Shown: positions 43,351-53,947 of the stretch, piece by piece
How the letters are laid out: the number at the start of each line of letters is the position of its first letter
Position numbering within the stretch: the stretch's first letter is position 1
Position numbers and translations under genes: made by a program
Notes under the pieces: generated by a model
Told to the model about the DNA's origin: nothing
The model's input: the letters and a program-made list of their open reading frames with translations, nothing else
The model's database searches: none
Assembly (NCBI RefSeq): GCF_017573505.1
Contig: NZ_JAGEOJ010000013.1
Coordinates: 186,001 to 250,000, forward strand
Source: Actinomadura barringtoniae
GTDB taxonomy: Bacteria; Actinomycetota; Actinomycetes; Streptosporangiales; Streptosporangiaceae
Length of the DNA stretch: 64,000 nucleotides
Direction of reading: 5' to 3'

Positions 43351-43940
43351 GCAGGCGGCTGCAGGGTCAGGTCTTCGCGGCGGCGGACGGCCGAGGGGCC
43401 TCCCTCCGCCTGCTTGGCGTTCGCGAGGTCACCGACGCGGCCGTGGCCGGGCAGCAGCACGTCCGGCTCGATGTCGGCCCAGGGGACGAGCACGAACGCG
43501 CGCTCGTGCGCGCGCGGGTGCGGGAGCGTCAGGTCCGGGTCGTCCATGCTCACGTTGCCGAACACGACGATGTCGATGTCCAGCGTGCGCGGCCCCCAGC
43601 GGACCTCACGGACGCGCTGCATCGCGTTCTCGATGTTGAGGACGCGTTCGAGCAGGTTCTCCGGGGGCAGCCGGGTGTCGGCGACCAGCACGATGTTGAG
43701 GAAGTCGCCCTGCTCGGGGATGTCCTGCCCGGGCGGCGCGAAGGGGGGCGTCTCGTACACCGGCGACAGCGCGACGAACGACAGGCCGGGAGCGTCGAAC
43801 AGCGCGTCGACGGCCTCCTGGATGTTGTCCAGCCGATCGCCGAGGTTGCTGCCGAGTGAGAAGACGACGCGGTGGTGGACCAGCATGTGGCCGCCGGTCG
43901 CGGTGCGGTCGGGACGGTGGATCGGGTCGGACGCTGTCAT
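43347..43940 (-). CDS. folK: 2-amino-4-hydroxy-6-hydroxymethyldihydropteridine pyrophosphokinase FolK
   Basis: A 197-residue kinase that pyrophosphorylates the pterin before FolP. Core motifs are FSLGSNLGDRLDNIQEAVDA, SPVYETPPFAPPGQ, FLNIVLVADT, VRWGPRTLDIDIVVFGN and DLTLPHPRAHERAFVL, which carry the ATP and pterin ligands. The N-terminal 25 residues before HHRVVFSLGS are extra; the ATG at 43940 is taken because it overlaps the folB stop (ATGA). Confidence 0.95.
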   Translation of the reverse strand: MTASDPIHRPDRTATGGHMLVHHRVVFSLGSNLGDRLDNIQEAVDALFDAPGLSFVALSPVYETPPFAPPGQDIPEQGDFLNIVLVADTRLPPENLLERVLNIENAMQRVREVRWGPRTLDIDIVVFGNVSMDDPDLTLPHPRAHERAFVLVPWADIEPDVLLPGHGRVGDLANAKQAEGGPSAVRRREDLTLQPPA

Positions 43941-44311
43941 GGGCGACTCCTCCTGATCTTCACGGCCACGTCCGTGAAGGGGTGCGGCACAGGGGCGCTC
44001 GGCTTGTGGACGGTGACCTCGACCTGCGCCACCGTCTCCTGTTCCAGGCAGACCGCGGCCAGCCTGTCGGCCAGCGTCTCGATGAGGTTCACGGGGTCCC
44101 CTTCGACGACGGCGACCAGGCGGCCGGCGAGCGATCCGTAGTCGACGGTACGCGACAGATCATCGCCCGCCGCGGCCGGGCGGGTGTCGAGCCCCAGCGC
44201 CACGTCGACCACGAACTCCTGTCCCAGCTCACGCTCGGCGGGCAGGCATCCGTGCCGTCCCCGGGCGCGCAGCCCGCGGAGTTCGATCGTGTCGAGAGTG
44301 TCGGCGCTCAT
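43937..44311 (-). CDS. folB: dihydroneopterin aldolase FolB
   Basis: A 124-residue aldolase that cuts dihydroneopterin to the hydroxymethyl pterin. Conserved: IELRGLRARGRHGCLPAERE (with the pterin-contacting segment), VDYGSLAGRLVAVVEGDP, LIETLADRLAAVCLEQ and VTVHKPSAPVPHPFTDVAVK with the catalytic Lys. The ATG is coupled to the NTF2-like stop. Confidence 0.93.
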   Translation of the reverse strand: MSADTLDTIELRGLRARGRHGCLPAERELGQEFVVDVALGLDTRPAAAGDDLSRTVDYGSLAGRLVAVVEGDPVNLIETLADRLAAVCLEQETVAQVEVTVHKPSAPVPHPFTDVAVKIRRSRP

Positions 44312-44736
44312 TCTTCCTCTGCGGTGTTCAGGATGGGCGAACCGTGGTGGAGCAGCAGCCGCCACTCCCCCTCGGTGTGGACGAAGACGTTGGTCGCCAC
44401 GACTTCGCCGCCCGCGAGGAAACCGGCCTCGGTGTCCTCGTCGGCGGTCAGGATGTTCTCCGAGCAGGTCACCACGGCGTGGTCGCCGTTGATGTCCGCC
44501 TCGACCCCCGTCAGGACGAACTGGATGTAGCTGGTGTTCGCCATGATCAACGCCCAGGAGCGCAGTACCTCTTCCCGGCCGCGCAACCTCGGCCAGCCCG
44601 GGTGCACGCACGTCACGCGCTCGGCGTACTTCCCCTCCGCCCAGATCGCCGACATCCGGTCCAGGTCCCCGGCCTCGAACGCGGCGTAGTACTCGGCGTT
44701 TGCTTCGTCGAGGGCGGCCAGATCGGCTGGACTCAC
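44308..44736 (-). CDS. NTF2-like protein embedded in the folate operon
   Basis: A 142-residue cone-shaped NTF2/SnoaL fold: ALDEANAEYYAAFEAGDLDR, IWAEGKYAERVTCVHPGWPR, RGREEVLRSWALIM, DHAVVTCSENILTAD and EGEWRLLLHHGSPIL. It overlaps folP upstream (GTGA) and folB downstream (ATGA), so its synthesis is linked to both. Related genes sit between folP and folB in other actinobacteria, yet the activity is unknown. The pathway lacks a named dihydroneopterin triphosphatase here; that is one hypothesis for it. Confidence 0.8.
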   Translation of the reverse strand: MSPADLAALDEANAEYYAAFEAGDLDRMSAIWAEGKYAERVTCVHPGWPRLRGREEVLRSWALIMANTSYIQFVLTGVEADINGDHAVVTCSENILTADEDTEAGFLAGGEVVATNVFVHTEGEWRLLLHHGSPILNTAEEE

Positions 44737-45689
44737 TGGTCGATGCTCCCGGGGTCGTCGGAACGGTCTAGGTCGGTATGCGCGCGGTCTTCGATAGGCG
44801 AGCGGTCGTCGGTGTGCGCGCGATAGGCGCGGTCGTCGGAGTGAGCGCGGATCGCCGCCGCCACCCGCACGGCGTCCGCGTTCGGCCGTACCCGGTGCAC
44901 CCGCACGCACCAGGCGCCCGCGGCGGCGACCAGGGACGTGATGGCCACCGTCGCGTCGTCGCAGTCGATGAACGAGCGGGGGATCCCGTCGGTCCCCGCC
45001 AGCAGCTTGCCAAGGAAACGCTTGCGGGAGGCGCCCACCAGGACCGCGTATCCGGTGTCCAGGAACGCATCCAGATGTGCGATGAGACTCCAGTTGTGAC
45101 CGGCCTCGGGGCTCTTGGCGAAGCCCAGGCCCGGATCGAGCACGATCATCGACGGGTCGACGCCCGCGGCCAGGATCGCGTCCACCCGTACGAGCAGCTC
45201 GTCGCGCACCTCGCGGACCACGTCCCGGTAGACGGCGCGGGTGTACATGTCGTGACTGTGCCCGCGCCAGTGCATGACCACGTACGGCACCCGGGCGGCC
45301 GCGACCACCCGCGCCATGTCGGGGTCGGCCACCCCGCCGCTCACGTCGTTGACCAGCCGCGCGCCCGCCGCCACGGCGGCCTCGGCCACCTCGGCGCGCA
45401 TCGTGTCGACCGAGACCGGCACGCCCTCGGCGGCCAGCGCCTCGATCACCGGCACGACCCGGCGCAGCTCCTCCTCCTGGGAGACCCGCTGGGCGCCGGG
45501 ACGGGTGGACTCGCCGCCCACGTCGACCACGTCCGCGCCCTCGGCCACCAGGTCGATCCCGTGCCGGATCGCCTTGTCCGGATCGAACCACGCTCCCCCG
45601 TCGGAGAACGAGTCCGGAGTCACGTTGACCACGCCCATGACGAGGCAGCGCCCCGGCGAGGGCAGCCCTGGAACTCCGGCTGTGGTCAT
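44733..45689 (-). CDS. folP: dihydropteroate synthase FolP
   Basis: A 318-residue TIM-barrel enzyme, the sulfonamide target. Motifs: CLVMGVVNVTPDSFSDGG, VDVGGESTRPGAQRV, PVSVDTMRAEVAEAAV, LVNDVSGGVADPDM, VVMHWRGH, VLDPGLGFAKS, LVGASRKRFLGKLL and VRVHRVRPNADAVRVA. The C-terminal 35 residues (Asp/Arg/His-rich, HSDDRAYRAHTDDRSPIEDR) are not part of the fold and look repeat-derived. TAGGCT ends seven bases before the ATG: probable leaderless start. A LacI-type palindrome lies about 90 bases upstream. Confidence 0.95.
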   Translation of the reverse strand: MTTAGVPGLPSPGRCLVMGVVNVTPDSFSDGGAWFDPDKAIRHGIDLVAEGADVVDVGGESTRPGAQRVSQEEELRRVVPVIEALAAEGVPVSVDTMRAEVAEAAVAAGARLVNDVSGGVADPDMARVVAAARVPYVVMHWRGHSHDMYTRAVYRDVVREVRDELLVRVDAILAAGVDPSMIVLDPGLGFAKSPEAGHNWSLIAHLDAFLDTGYAVLVGASRKRFLGKLLAGTDGIPRSFIDCDDATVAITSLVAAAGAWCVRVHRVRPNADAVRVAAAIRAHSDDRAYRAHTDDRSPIEDRAHTDLDRSDDPGSIDQ

Positions 45690-45775
45690 GCAATCAAGCC
45701 TATGCCTTGATCGACAGTGTTCACTGCCTCTGAGGCCCCGGGCCCTCCCCCGGCTGCGCGGACCCTGGAGTTGGT

Positions 45776-45789
45776 GGAAACGTTTCCAA
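45776..45789. promoter_or_regulatory. perfect 14-base LacI-type palindrome upstream of folP
   Basis: TGGAAACGTTTCCA is a perfect palindrome centred on CG, the form bound by LacI-family regulators. It lies between folP (start 45689) and folE (stop 45839). No second copy was found near the LacI gene at 15729. Confidence 0.5.
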
Positions 45790-45838
45790 ACCCCCGGCGA
45801 ATGTTCACCCGCGCGTCGGCGACCGGGACCGCCCCGGA

Positions 45839-46450
45839 TCAGCCGAGGATGAGGCCCATGGCTTCGGCGCGGGTCTCGGGGTGCTCGCGGAAGTCTCCGC
45901 GCACGGCCGAGGTGACGGTCTTGGCGCCGGGCTTGCGAACGCCGCGCATCGTCATGCACAGGTGCTCGGCCTCGATCACCACGATGACGCCGCGCGGCTC
46001 CAGGATGCGCATGATCGCGTCGGCGACCTGGCTGGTCAGGCGTTCCTGCACCTGCGGTCGGCGCGCGTAGACGTCGACCAGGCGGGCGAGCTTGGACAGG
46101 CCCGTGATCTGGCCGCTCTTGTTGGGCGTGTAGCCCACGTGCGCGACGCCGTGGAACGGGACCAGGTGGTGTTCGCAGACGCTGTAGACCTCGATGTCCT
46201 TGACCAGGACCATCTCGTCGTGGTCGGCCTCGAAGACCTTGTTGAGCGCGTCCTCGGGCTCCTGGCGGAGACCGGCGAACTGCTCGGCGTAGGCGCGCGC
46301 CACCCGGGAGGGCGTGTCGCGGAGACCGTCGCGGTCGGGGTCCTCCCCGATCGCGAACAGGATCTCGCGGACGGCCTTTTCGATGCGGGCATGGTCGAAC
46401 CCCGGGGGCTCGGCCCCCGGGGTCTGATCCTCGTCGTACGGAAGAGCCAA
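45839..46450 (-). CDS. folE: GTP cyclohydrolase I FolE
   Basis: A 203-residue enzyme that converts GTP to dihydroneopterin triphosphate, the entry to folate. Core: REILFAIGEDPDRDGLRDTP, VYSVCEHHLVPFHGVAHVGY with zinc Cys and His, KSGQITGLSKLARLVDVYA, VQERLTSQVADAI and EAEHLCMTMRGVRKPG with the second zinc Cys. It starts six bases after the ftsH stop. Confidence 0.96.
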   Translation of the reverse strand: MALPYDEDQTPGAEPPGFDHARIEKAVREILFAIGEDPDRDGLRDTPSRVARAYAEQFAGLRQEPEDALNKVFEADHDEMVLVKDIEVYSVCEHHLVPFHGVAHVGYTPNKSGQITGLSKLARLVDVYARRPQVQERLTSQVADAIMRILEPRGVIVVIEAEHLCMTMRGVRKPGAKTVTSAVRGDFREHPETRAEAMGLILG

Positions 46451-46456
46451 AGGAGA

Positions 46457-48466
<2,010 letters not shown>

Positions 48467-48740
48467 TTATCCGGTTACCCCTTCGGGGCCCGTCCCTCCT
48501 GACCAACGTCTGTGAACCGGCACCCTGCACGTCAGGCCCTGGAAAACCGGGACCCATCGTCCGCCGGGGCGGCCTCCATAATGCGGTACCCCGGCATAGA
48601 CCCGGGATACCGACGGTACACCGGTAAGCACAGGGGACGCAGCCAGCGCCGATCCCCTGATCCATTCGGTATACCCGTCAACGACCCTTGCAACGATCCG
48701 CCGGGGCCTCTTGTTCCCCAGCGCATCGTGCGGTAGGCGT

Positions 48741-49304
48741 CTAGGCTCCGTCGCCACCGTACACATGCGGGGCGAGCGTGCCCACGAACGGCAGGTTGCG
48801 ATATTTCTCGGCGTAGTCCAGGCCGTAGCCGACGACGAACTCGTTCGGGATGTCGAAGCCGAGGTATTTACAGTCGATCTCGGTCTTGACCGCCTCGGGC
48901 TTGCGCAGCAGCGCGCAGATCTCCAGGGAGGCGGGACCGCGCGAGCGCAGGTTGCTGACCAGCCAGGACAGCGTGAGGCCCGAGTCGATGATGTCCTCGA
49001 CGATCAGCACGTGCCGGTCGAGGATGTCGGTGTCGAGGTCCTTGAGGATCCGCACCACGCCCGACGACTTGGTGCCCGAGCCGTACGACGAGACCGCCAT
49101 CCAGTCCATCGAGGCGGGCGAGTGCAGCGCCCGCGCCAGATCGGCCATGATCATGACGGCGCCCTTGAGGACGCCGACCAGCAACAGGTCCTTGCCCGCG
49201 TAGTCGGCGTCGATCTGCGCCGCCAGCTCGCGAACCTTGGCCTGCAGCTGGTCCTCCGGGATGAGCACCTTCGACAGGTCAGCGCCCAGGTCCTTCTCGT
49301 CCAC
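48741..49304 (-). CDS. hpt: hypoxanthine phosphoribosyltransferase
   Basis: A 187-residue purine salvage enzyme. PRPP motif: HVLIVEDIIDSGLTLSWLVS. The flexible-loop segment is MDWMAVSSYGSG, and LLVGVLKGAVMIMADLARAL, FDIPNEFVVGYGLDYAEKYR close the active site. The start is GTG with AGGGTGGGG upstream; the frame to 49370 would overlap tilS. Operon with tilS and the metalloprotease (35 bases apart). Confidence 0.94.
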   Translation of the reverse strand: MDEKDLGADLSKVLIPEDQLQAKVRELAAQIDADYAGKDLLLVGVLKGAVMIMADLARALHSPASMDWMAVSSYGSGTKSSGVVRILKDLDTDILDRHVLIVEDIIDSGLTLSWLVSNLRSRGPASLEICALLRKPEAVKTEIDCKYLGFDIPNEFVVGYGLDYAEKYRNLPFVGTLAPHVYGGDGA

Positions 49305-49339
49305 AACCCCACCCTCATCGCGACGGCACGCACGGCATT

Positions 49340-50449
49340 TCAGGCCGGTCCGAACAGCAGCCTCCCACACCGCCGGAACGCGCGTACGCCCCCGGGCAGA
49401 TCGACGTGCCGCTGCCCTCGCCAGTCCGTGACCAGGCGATCCACTTCTTCGACATGAACGGCCGCGAGCGTACCCGGTGGGCTTCCCGCCGCCACCGCCG
49501 CCATCCGCAGCACCCGCGTCCGCACGGCCCGCGGCAGCCCCTCCAGCACCTCCACCCGCAACCCGCCGCCCTCACCGGTTCGCCCGTCCCCGCCATCGCC
49601 GCCGCCCGCTGCGCCCGCACCATCCGAGCCGTCCGCGCCGCCTTGGCCGTCGGTCCCGCCGCCAGCGCCGCCCTCGCCGTCCGCTTCGCCGTCCGCTTCG
49701 GCGTCCGCGAGCGCGCGCTGCGCGAGCCCGTCGAGTGCCTCCGCGTCGTCCCGCAGCATCCGCGCCGTACGGGCCAGCGCCTCGGCCACGCCCGGCCCCA
49801 GCGCCTTCTCCAGCGCGGGCAGCGCCTCACGCCTGACCCGCACCCGCGCGAACCCCGGATCGAGGTTGTGCGGGTCGTCCCAAGGCTCCAGCCCCATCGC
49901 CAGACACGCCTTCCGAGCCGTCCCCCGATCAACCCCCAGCAACGGCCGCAAGTAACGAACCTCACCCTCAGGACGGGTGAAGGCGGGGGGCATGCCGGCG
50001 AGGGAGCGGGCGCCGGAGCCTCGGGCGAGGCCTAGGAGGACGGTTTCGGCCTGGTCGTCGCGGGTGTGGCCGAGCATGACGGCGGCGGCGTTCCAGCGGG
50101 CGGCGGCCTGGTCGAGGGCGGCGTAGCGGGCCTCGCGGGCGGCGTTCTCGGGGCCGCCCTCGGTGCCGACGGTGACGGCGATGGAGCCGGCCGGGTCGAG
50201 GCCCAGGTCGGCGAGGAGGCGGACGAGCTGGGCCGCGCGGTCGGCCGAGCCCTCCTGGAGGCCGTGGTCGACCGTCACGGCGCCCGCGTGCAGGCCGGCG
50301 CGGGGGGCCTCGAACGCCAGGGCGCCGGCCAGCGCGAGGGAGTCGGCTCCGCCGCTGCAGGCGGCCAGGACCAGCGCGCCCGGAGGCAGGCCGGTGAGCG
50401 CGCGGCGCACCGCCACGCGCACGGCGGCCACCGCCGGATCAGGCCCCAT
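49340..50449 (-). CDS. tilS: tRNA(Ile)-lysidine synthase TilS with a low-complexity insertion
   Basis: A 369-residue enzyme that modifies C34 of tRNA-Ile(CAU) to read AUA. PP-loop: VLAACSGGADSLALAGALAF; then AVTVDHGLQ, MLGHTRDDQAETVLLGLARG, SLAGMPPAF, RPLLGVDRGTAR and EPWDDPHNLDPGFARVRVR. Between ALADAEAD and RVEVLEGL lies about 45 residues of Gly, Asp and Ala (GAGGGTDGQGGADGSDGAGA), absent from standard TilS; it is probably an unstructured linker grown by repeat slippage. The start is ATG 50449. Confidence 0.92.
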   Translation of the reverse strand: MGPDPAVAAVRVAVRRALTGLPPGALVLAACSGGADSLALAGALAFEAPRAGLHAGAVTVDHGLQEGSADRAAQLVRLLADLGLDPAGSIAVTVGTEGGPENAAREARYAALDQAAARWNAAAVMLGHTRDDQAETVLLGLARGSGARSLAGMPPAFTRPEGEVRYLRPLLGVDRGTARKACLAMGLEPWDDPHNLDPGFARVRVRREALPALEKALGPGVAEALARTARMLRDDAEALDGLAQRALADAEADGEADGEGGAGGGTDGQGGADGSDGAGAAGGGDGGDGRTGEGGGLRVEVLEGLPRAVRTRVLRMAAVAAGSPPGTLAAVHVEEVDRLVTDWRGQRHVDLPGGVRAFRRCGRLLFGPA

Positions 50450-50478
50450 GGTCAACGCCTACCACGGGGGTGTGACAC

Positions 50479-51600
50479 TCAGCCCTCCAGCGCGTCCGGG
50501 GGCGAGTCGATCACGCGCGGGCCGATGACCCGGTTCATCCAGGTCGTGGGCTCCTTGATCTCGTCGTGGGTGGGCAGCGTCTCCGGGGACTGCCAGACCT
50601 TGTTGAAGCCGTCCATGCCCGCCTCGGTGACCACCTGGCGGACGAAGCGCGAGCCCTCGGCGTACTGCTTCATCTTGAGGTCGATGCCGAGCAGGCGGCG
50701 GATCGTCTTGTCCATGCGCGAACCGCCGTCGCGGCGGCCCTGGAAGCGGTCGCGGATCTGCTGAACGGACGGGACGACCTCGGGCCCGACGGCGTCCATC
50801 ACGAAGTCGCCGTGGCCCTCGACCAGCGTCATCACCGCGGTGAGGCGGTCGAGGATCTCGCGCTGCTCGGGCGACTGGATCGCGTCGATGAGGCTGGACT
50901 CGCCGCCGCGTACGGCGTCGGCCACGGCCTCGGCGGCGTCGCGCATCCGGTCCAGCATCGCGCCCGGGTCCAGGTCGGACGCCAGCAGGAACTTGGTCAT
51001 CTGGTCCTGCACGTACTCGCGCAGCCAGGGAACGCCGGTGAACTGCGTGCGGTGAGTCTCCTCGTGCAGGCAGACCCACAGGCGGAAGTCGCGCGTGTCG
51101 ACGCCGAGTTCCTGCTCCACCTGCACGATGTTGGGCGCGACGAGCGTGAGGCGGCCGGTCGGGGCGCGGCCGGACGGGTCGGGCGGCAGGAACAGCTCGT
51201 ACTGCCCCAGCACGCGGCCCGCCATGTACGCCAGGATCGCGCCGACCTGCATGCCGGTGACGCGGGAGCCGACGGCCTGCACCATCACGCCGGCGCCGCC
51301 GCCGAGCAGGCTCGGGCCCTTGCGTTCGTTCATCTGCTCCATGAGCGGCTCGAGCACCACCCGGAAGCCGTCCACGTTGGCCCGGATCCAGCCGGGACGG
51401 TCCACGATCGTGGCGGGCGCGGGGTCCTGTTCGGCCTGGATGCCCGTGAAGTCGCGAACGTGCCCCTGGGCGATCCTGGACAGCTCGCGGAGCTCGTTCA
51501 CCACCTGCCTGGCCTCGTCCTGGCTGACCTGCGGGCCGGGGCGCACGAGCCGGGTCCCGGTCTGGACCGCCACGTTCCAGTCGATCATTGAGGCGCTCAT
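50479..51600 (-). CDS. zinc-dependent metalloprotease, DUF2342/F420-associated family
   Basis: A 373-residue protein with the HExxH motif in LWVCLHEETHRTQFTGVPWL near residue 178, GGGAGVMVQAVGSRVTGMQV, GQYELFLPP, and VEGHGDFVMDAVGP, where the third zinc ligand may be. Members were noticed as F420-gene neighbours, yet function is not established. Conserved next to hpt/tilS and dacB in actinobacteria (Rv3626c). The ATG is preceded by TACGGT and GGAGTGT, so either a leaderless start or a close ribosome site is possible. Confidence 0.88.
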   Translation of the reverse strand: MSASMIDWNVAVQTGTRLVRPGPQVSQDEARQVVNELRELSRIAQGHVRDFTGIQAEQDPAPATIVDRPGWIRANVDGFRVVLEPLMEQMNERKGPSLLGGGAGVMVQAVGSRVTGMQVGAILAYMAGRVLGQYELFLPPDPSGRAPTGRLTLVAPNIVQVEQELGVDTRDFRLWVCLHEETHRTQFTGVPWLREYVQDQMTKFLLASDLDPGAMLDRMRDAAEAVADAVRGGESSLIDAIQSPEQREILDRLTAVMTLVEGHGDFVMDAVGPEVVPSVQQIRDRFQGRRDGGSRMDKTIRRLLGIDLKMKQYAEGSRFVRQVVTEAGMDGFNKVWQSPETLPTHDEIKEPTTWMNRVIGPRVIDSPPDALEG

Positions 51601-51761
51601 ACACTCCACCGTACGTTCCGAGACGGCGCCGGGGCGCCCCTGCACGATCGTTCAACGAACAACCGTTCTGGTTATCTCCCGTACGGGGTTTTCCACACCG
51701 GCCGGTAACTACGGGTTTCGGCGAGTTCCGGGGCGAGTTGAAAACCGGTTCGGCAGCCGGG

Positions 51762-53192
51762 TCAGCAGCCGCAGGAGGCCACGGCACCGGCCAGCTGGTC
51801 GAGCTTCGCGGGGTCGGCGGGGCCCTTGCCGTCACCGGCCATGAATGCGAAGGCCAGCAGCCGCCCGTCGGCGTCGATGGCCACCCCGGCGAGGGTGCTG
51901 ACGCCCGCCAGCGTGCCGGTCTTGGCCCGGACGACCCCGGCCCCGGCCTGGCTGGCCGCCACGGCGTAGCGGGTCTTGAGCGTTCCAGAGAACCCGGCCA
52001 CCGGCATGCCGGTGATCGCCGCCCGCAGTTCGGGGTGCTCGGGAGAGGCGGCCAGCGCGGCGATGCGGGCCAGGGCGAGCGGCGTGATCTGGTTGCGCGG
52101 CGACAGGCCGCTGCCGTCGCCCGTGGACACGCCCTCGGCGACACCGAGCGAGCCGAGGACCTCCCGTACGGCCTCGGCACCGCCGGTGAACGTCACGGGC
52201 TTGCCGCGCTTGATCGCGACCTGGCGGAGCATGGCCTCGGCCACGTCGTTGTCGCTGTGGGTCATGAGGTGCTCGATGAGCTCGGAGATCGGGGGCGACT
52301 GGACCGCGCCCAGGCGCGCCGCTCCGGAGGCCGCGGTGGTGCGACGGCCCGGCTTGGCGCGCACGCCGTACTTGCCGAGCAGGTGGGCGAACGAGCTGAC
52401 GGCGGCGGCGGGCGGGTCGCTCACGCGGCCCTTCTCGGCCGGGTTGGACGGGGCGACGCGCCCTTCGTCGACCGTCAGGGCCGTGACCGGGGCGATCTCA
52501 CCGTCCGGCAGGTAGTTGGACTTCCAGCCCGCGGCCGTACGAGGCCCCTGATAGGCGTTGACGTCGTAGTCGACCCGGACCTGCTTGACCCCGGACGCCT
52601 TGAGCGCCGTGGCGGTCTGCCGCGCCAGGTCGATCAGCGAGGCGAACGCGGGCTCGCCCTCGGCCGTGCCCGACTCCGTACCGGACGGCGTGGTCAGGGC
52701 CGTCAATGTGGGGTCACCGCCGCCCACGAGCACCACGCCCCCCGCGTTCCCCTGAACGACCTGGGTGGTCATGCGATGCTGGGGGCCGAGGGCGGCGAGC
52801 GCGGCCACCGAGGTGGTCAGCTTGGTCGTTGACGCCGGGGTGGCGGGCCGGTCGCCGCGCTGCTGATAGAGCGTTCGCCGGGTGGCGGCGTCGATCACCA
52901 CCGCGTTGATCTTCGCCGCGGAGCCGCCGATCAGCCCGTTCAGCCGCGCCGCCAGCGTGCCCGGCTGCGGCACCCGGGCGGTGGCGCTCGCCGCCGAAGG
53001 CGCCGCCGACGTGCGGAAAGGGTCGCGGACGGCGACCTGCGGCGGCTGCGGCGACAGGTGCCGTTCGGGTGTGAGTTTCGCCACTGCGGCGCCCGCGCCG
53101 GCGGTGAAAACATTAAGGAGGGACAGCGTGATCAATGCGAGGGCCCGCGCCCTGCCGGGCACGAGACCGCCCCTCTCCCACTCAGCACTCAC
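51762..53192 (-). CDS. dacB: D-alanyl-D-alanine carboxypeptidase/endopeptidase, PBP4 (S13) type
   Basis: A 476-residue penicillin-binding protein. A signal anchor (ALITLSLLNVFTAGAGAAVA) leads to a secreted S13 domain. Catalytic Ser is in PASTTKL (SxxK, about residue 121), SxN is SDN in LMTHSDNDVAEAM, and KTG is in RAKTGTLAG. VLVGGGDPTL and GDGSGLSPRNQITP are typical. It trims D-Ala from peptidoglycan stems. Start is GTG at 53192 (a TTG one codon upstream is alternative). It is divergent from ppa with a TATATA-rich spacer at 53211-53217 serving both. Confidence 0.92.
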   Translation of the reverse strand: MSAEWERGGLVPGRARALALITLSLLNVFTAGAGAAVAKLTPERHLSPQPPQVAVRDPFRTSAAPSAASATARVPQPGTLAARLNGLIGGSAAKINAVVIDAATRRTLYQQRGDRPATPASTTKLTTSVAALAALGPQHRMTTQVVQGNAGGVVLVGGGDPTLTALTTPSGTESGTAEGEPAFASLIDLARQTATALKASGVKQVRVDYDVNAYQGPRTAAGWKSNYLPDGEIAPVTALTVDEGRVAPSNPAEKGRVSDPPAAAVSSFAHLLGKYGVRAKPGRRTTAASGAARLGAVQSPPISELIEHLMTHSDNDVAEAMLRQVAIKRGKPVTFTGGAEAVREVLGSLGVAEGVSTGDGSGLSPRNQITPLALARIAALAASPEHPELRAAITGMPVAGFSGTLKTRYAVAASQAGAGVVRAKTGTLAGVSTLAGVAIDADGRLLAFAFMAGDGKGPADPAKLDQLAGAVASCGC

Positions 53193-53303
53193 CAACGTGC
53201 GACATCCTTATATATGGGAACACCCACCCTGTGGGGGTCGGCTTCGCCCGCACAGACTCCCGAAAGACTAGACACTGCGACCACGCGGGGAGCGGAGGAC
53301 ATC

Positions 53304-53807
53304 TTGGATTTCGACGTCGTCATTGAGATCCCGAGGGGCAGCCGGAACAAGTACGAGGTGGACCACGAGACCGGCCGCATCCGGCTGGACCGGATGCTGT
53401 TCACCTCCACCCAGTATCCGGCCGACTACGGCTTCATCGAGGACACCCTGGGCGAGGACGGCGACCCGCTCGACGCCCTGGTGATCCTCCAGGAGCCGAC
53501 GTTCCCCGGCTGTCTGATCAAGTGCCGCGCCGTCGGCATGTTCCGGATGACCGACGAGGCGGGGGGCGACGACAAGGTCCTGTGCGTCCCCTCGACCGAC
53601 CCGCGCAGCGAGCACCTGCGCGACATCCACCACGTGCCGGAGTTCGACCGGCTGGAGATCCAGCACTTCTTCGAGGTCTACAAGGACCTCGAGCCCGGCA
53701 AGTCCGTCGAGGGCGCCAACTGGGTCGGCCGCGTCGAGGCCGAGGCCGAGATCGAGCGGTCGCGCAAGCGCGAGGCCGAGCGCATCGCGCAGCACGGCGG
53801 GCACTGA
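53304..53807 (+). CDS. ppa: inorganic pyrophosphatase
   Basis: A 167-residue family I pyrophosphatase that pulls biosynthetic reactions forward by hydrolysing PPi. Motifs: DVVIEIPRGSRNKYEVDHET, TSTQYPADYGFIEDTL, and the metal site GEDGDPLDALVI. The start is TTG with GGAGG five bases upstream; the residues before it are not family-like. It is conserved next to dacB. Confidence 0.95.
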   Translation: MDFDVVIEIPRGSRNKYEVDHETGRIRLDRMLFTSTQYPADYGFIEDTLGEDGDPLDALVILQEPTFPGCLIKCRAVGMFRMTDEAGGDDKVLCVPSTDPRSEHLRDIHHVPEFDRLEIQHFFEVYKDLEPGKSVEGANWVGRVEAEAEIERSRKREAERIAQHGGH

Positions 53808-53864
53808 CGCGGGCAGGCGGCGCCGGCACACCGCTCCCCGGCGCCGTCCGCGGGCGAGCACACG

Positions 53865-53905
53865 CGGAACGCTTCCGTACGAGGTCTTCGTACGGAAGCG
53901 TTCCG
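53865..53905. terminator. bidirectional terminator between ppa and the second NlpC/P60 gene
   Basis: A perfect 18-base stem (53865-53882 with 53888-53905) and a five-base loop. It lies 58 bases past ppa and 43 bases before the convergent NlpC/P60 stop, so it can end both transcripts. Confidence 0.85.
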
Positions 53906-53947
53906 TCGTCCTGGGCCTGTGCGCTCTCGGCGCGCCGAGCCTGACCG

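Noticed and set aside
53160..53303. Small protein frames ahead of ppa
   Set aside because: They overlap the dacB start and the shared promoter; ppa begins at TTG with a clear GGAGG site.
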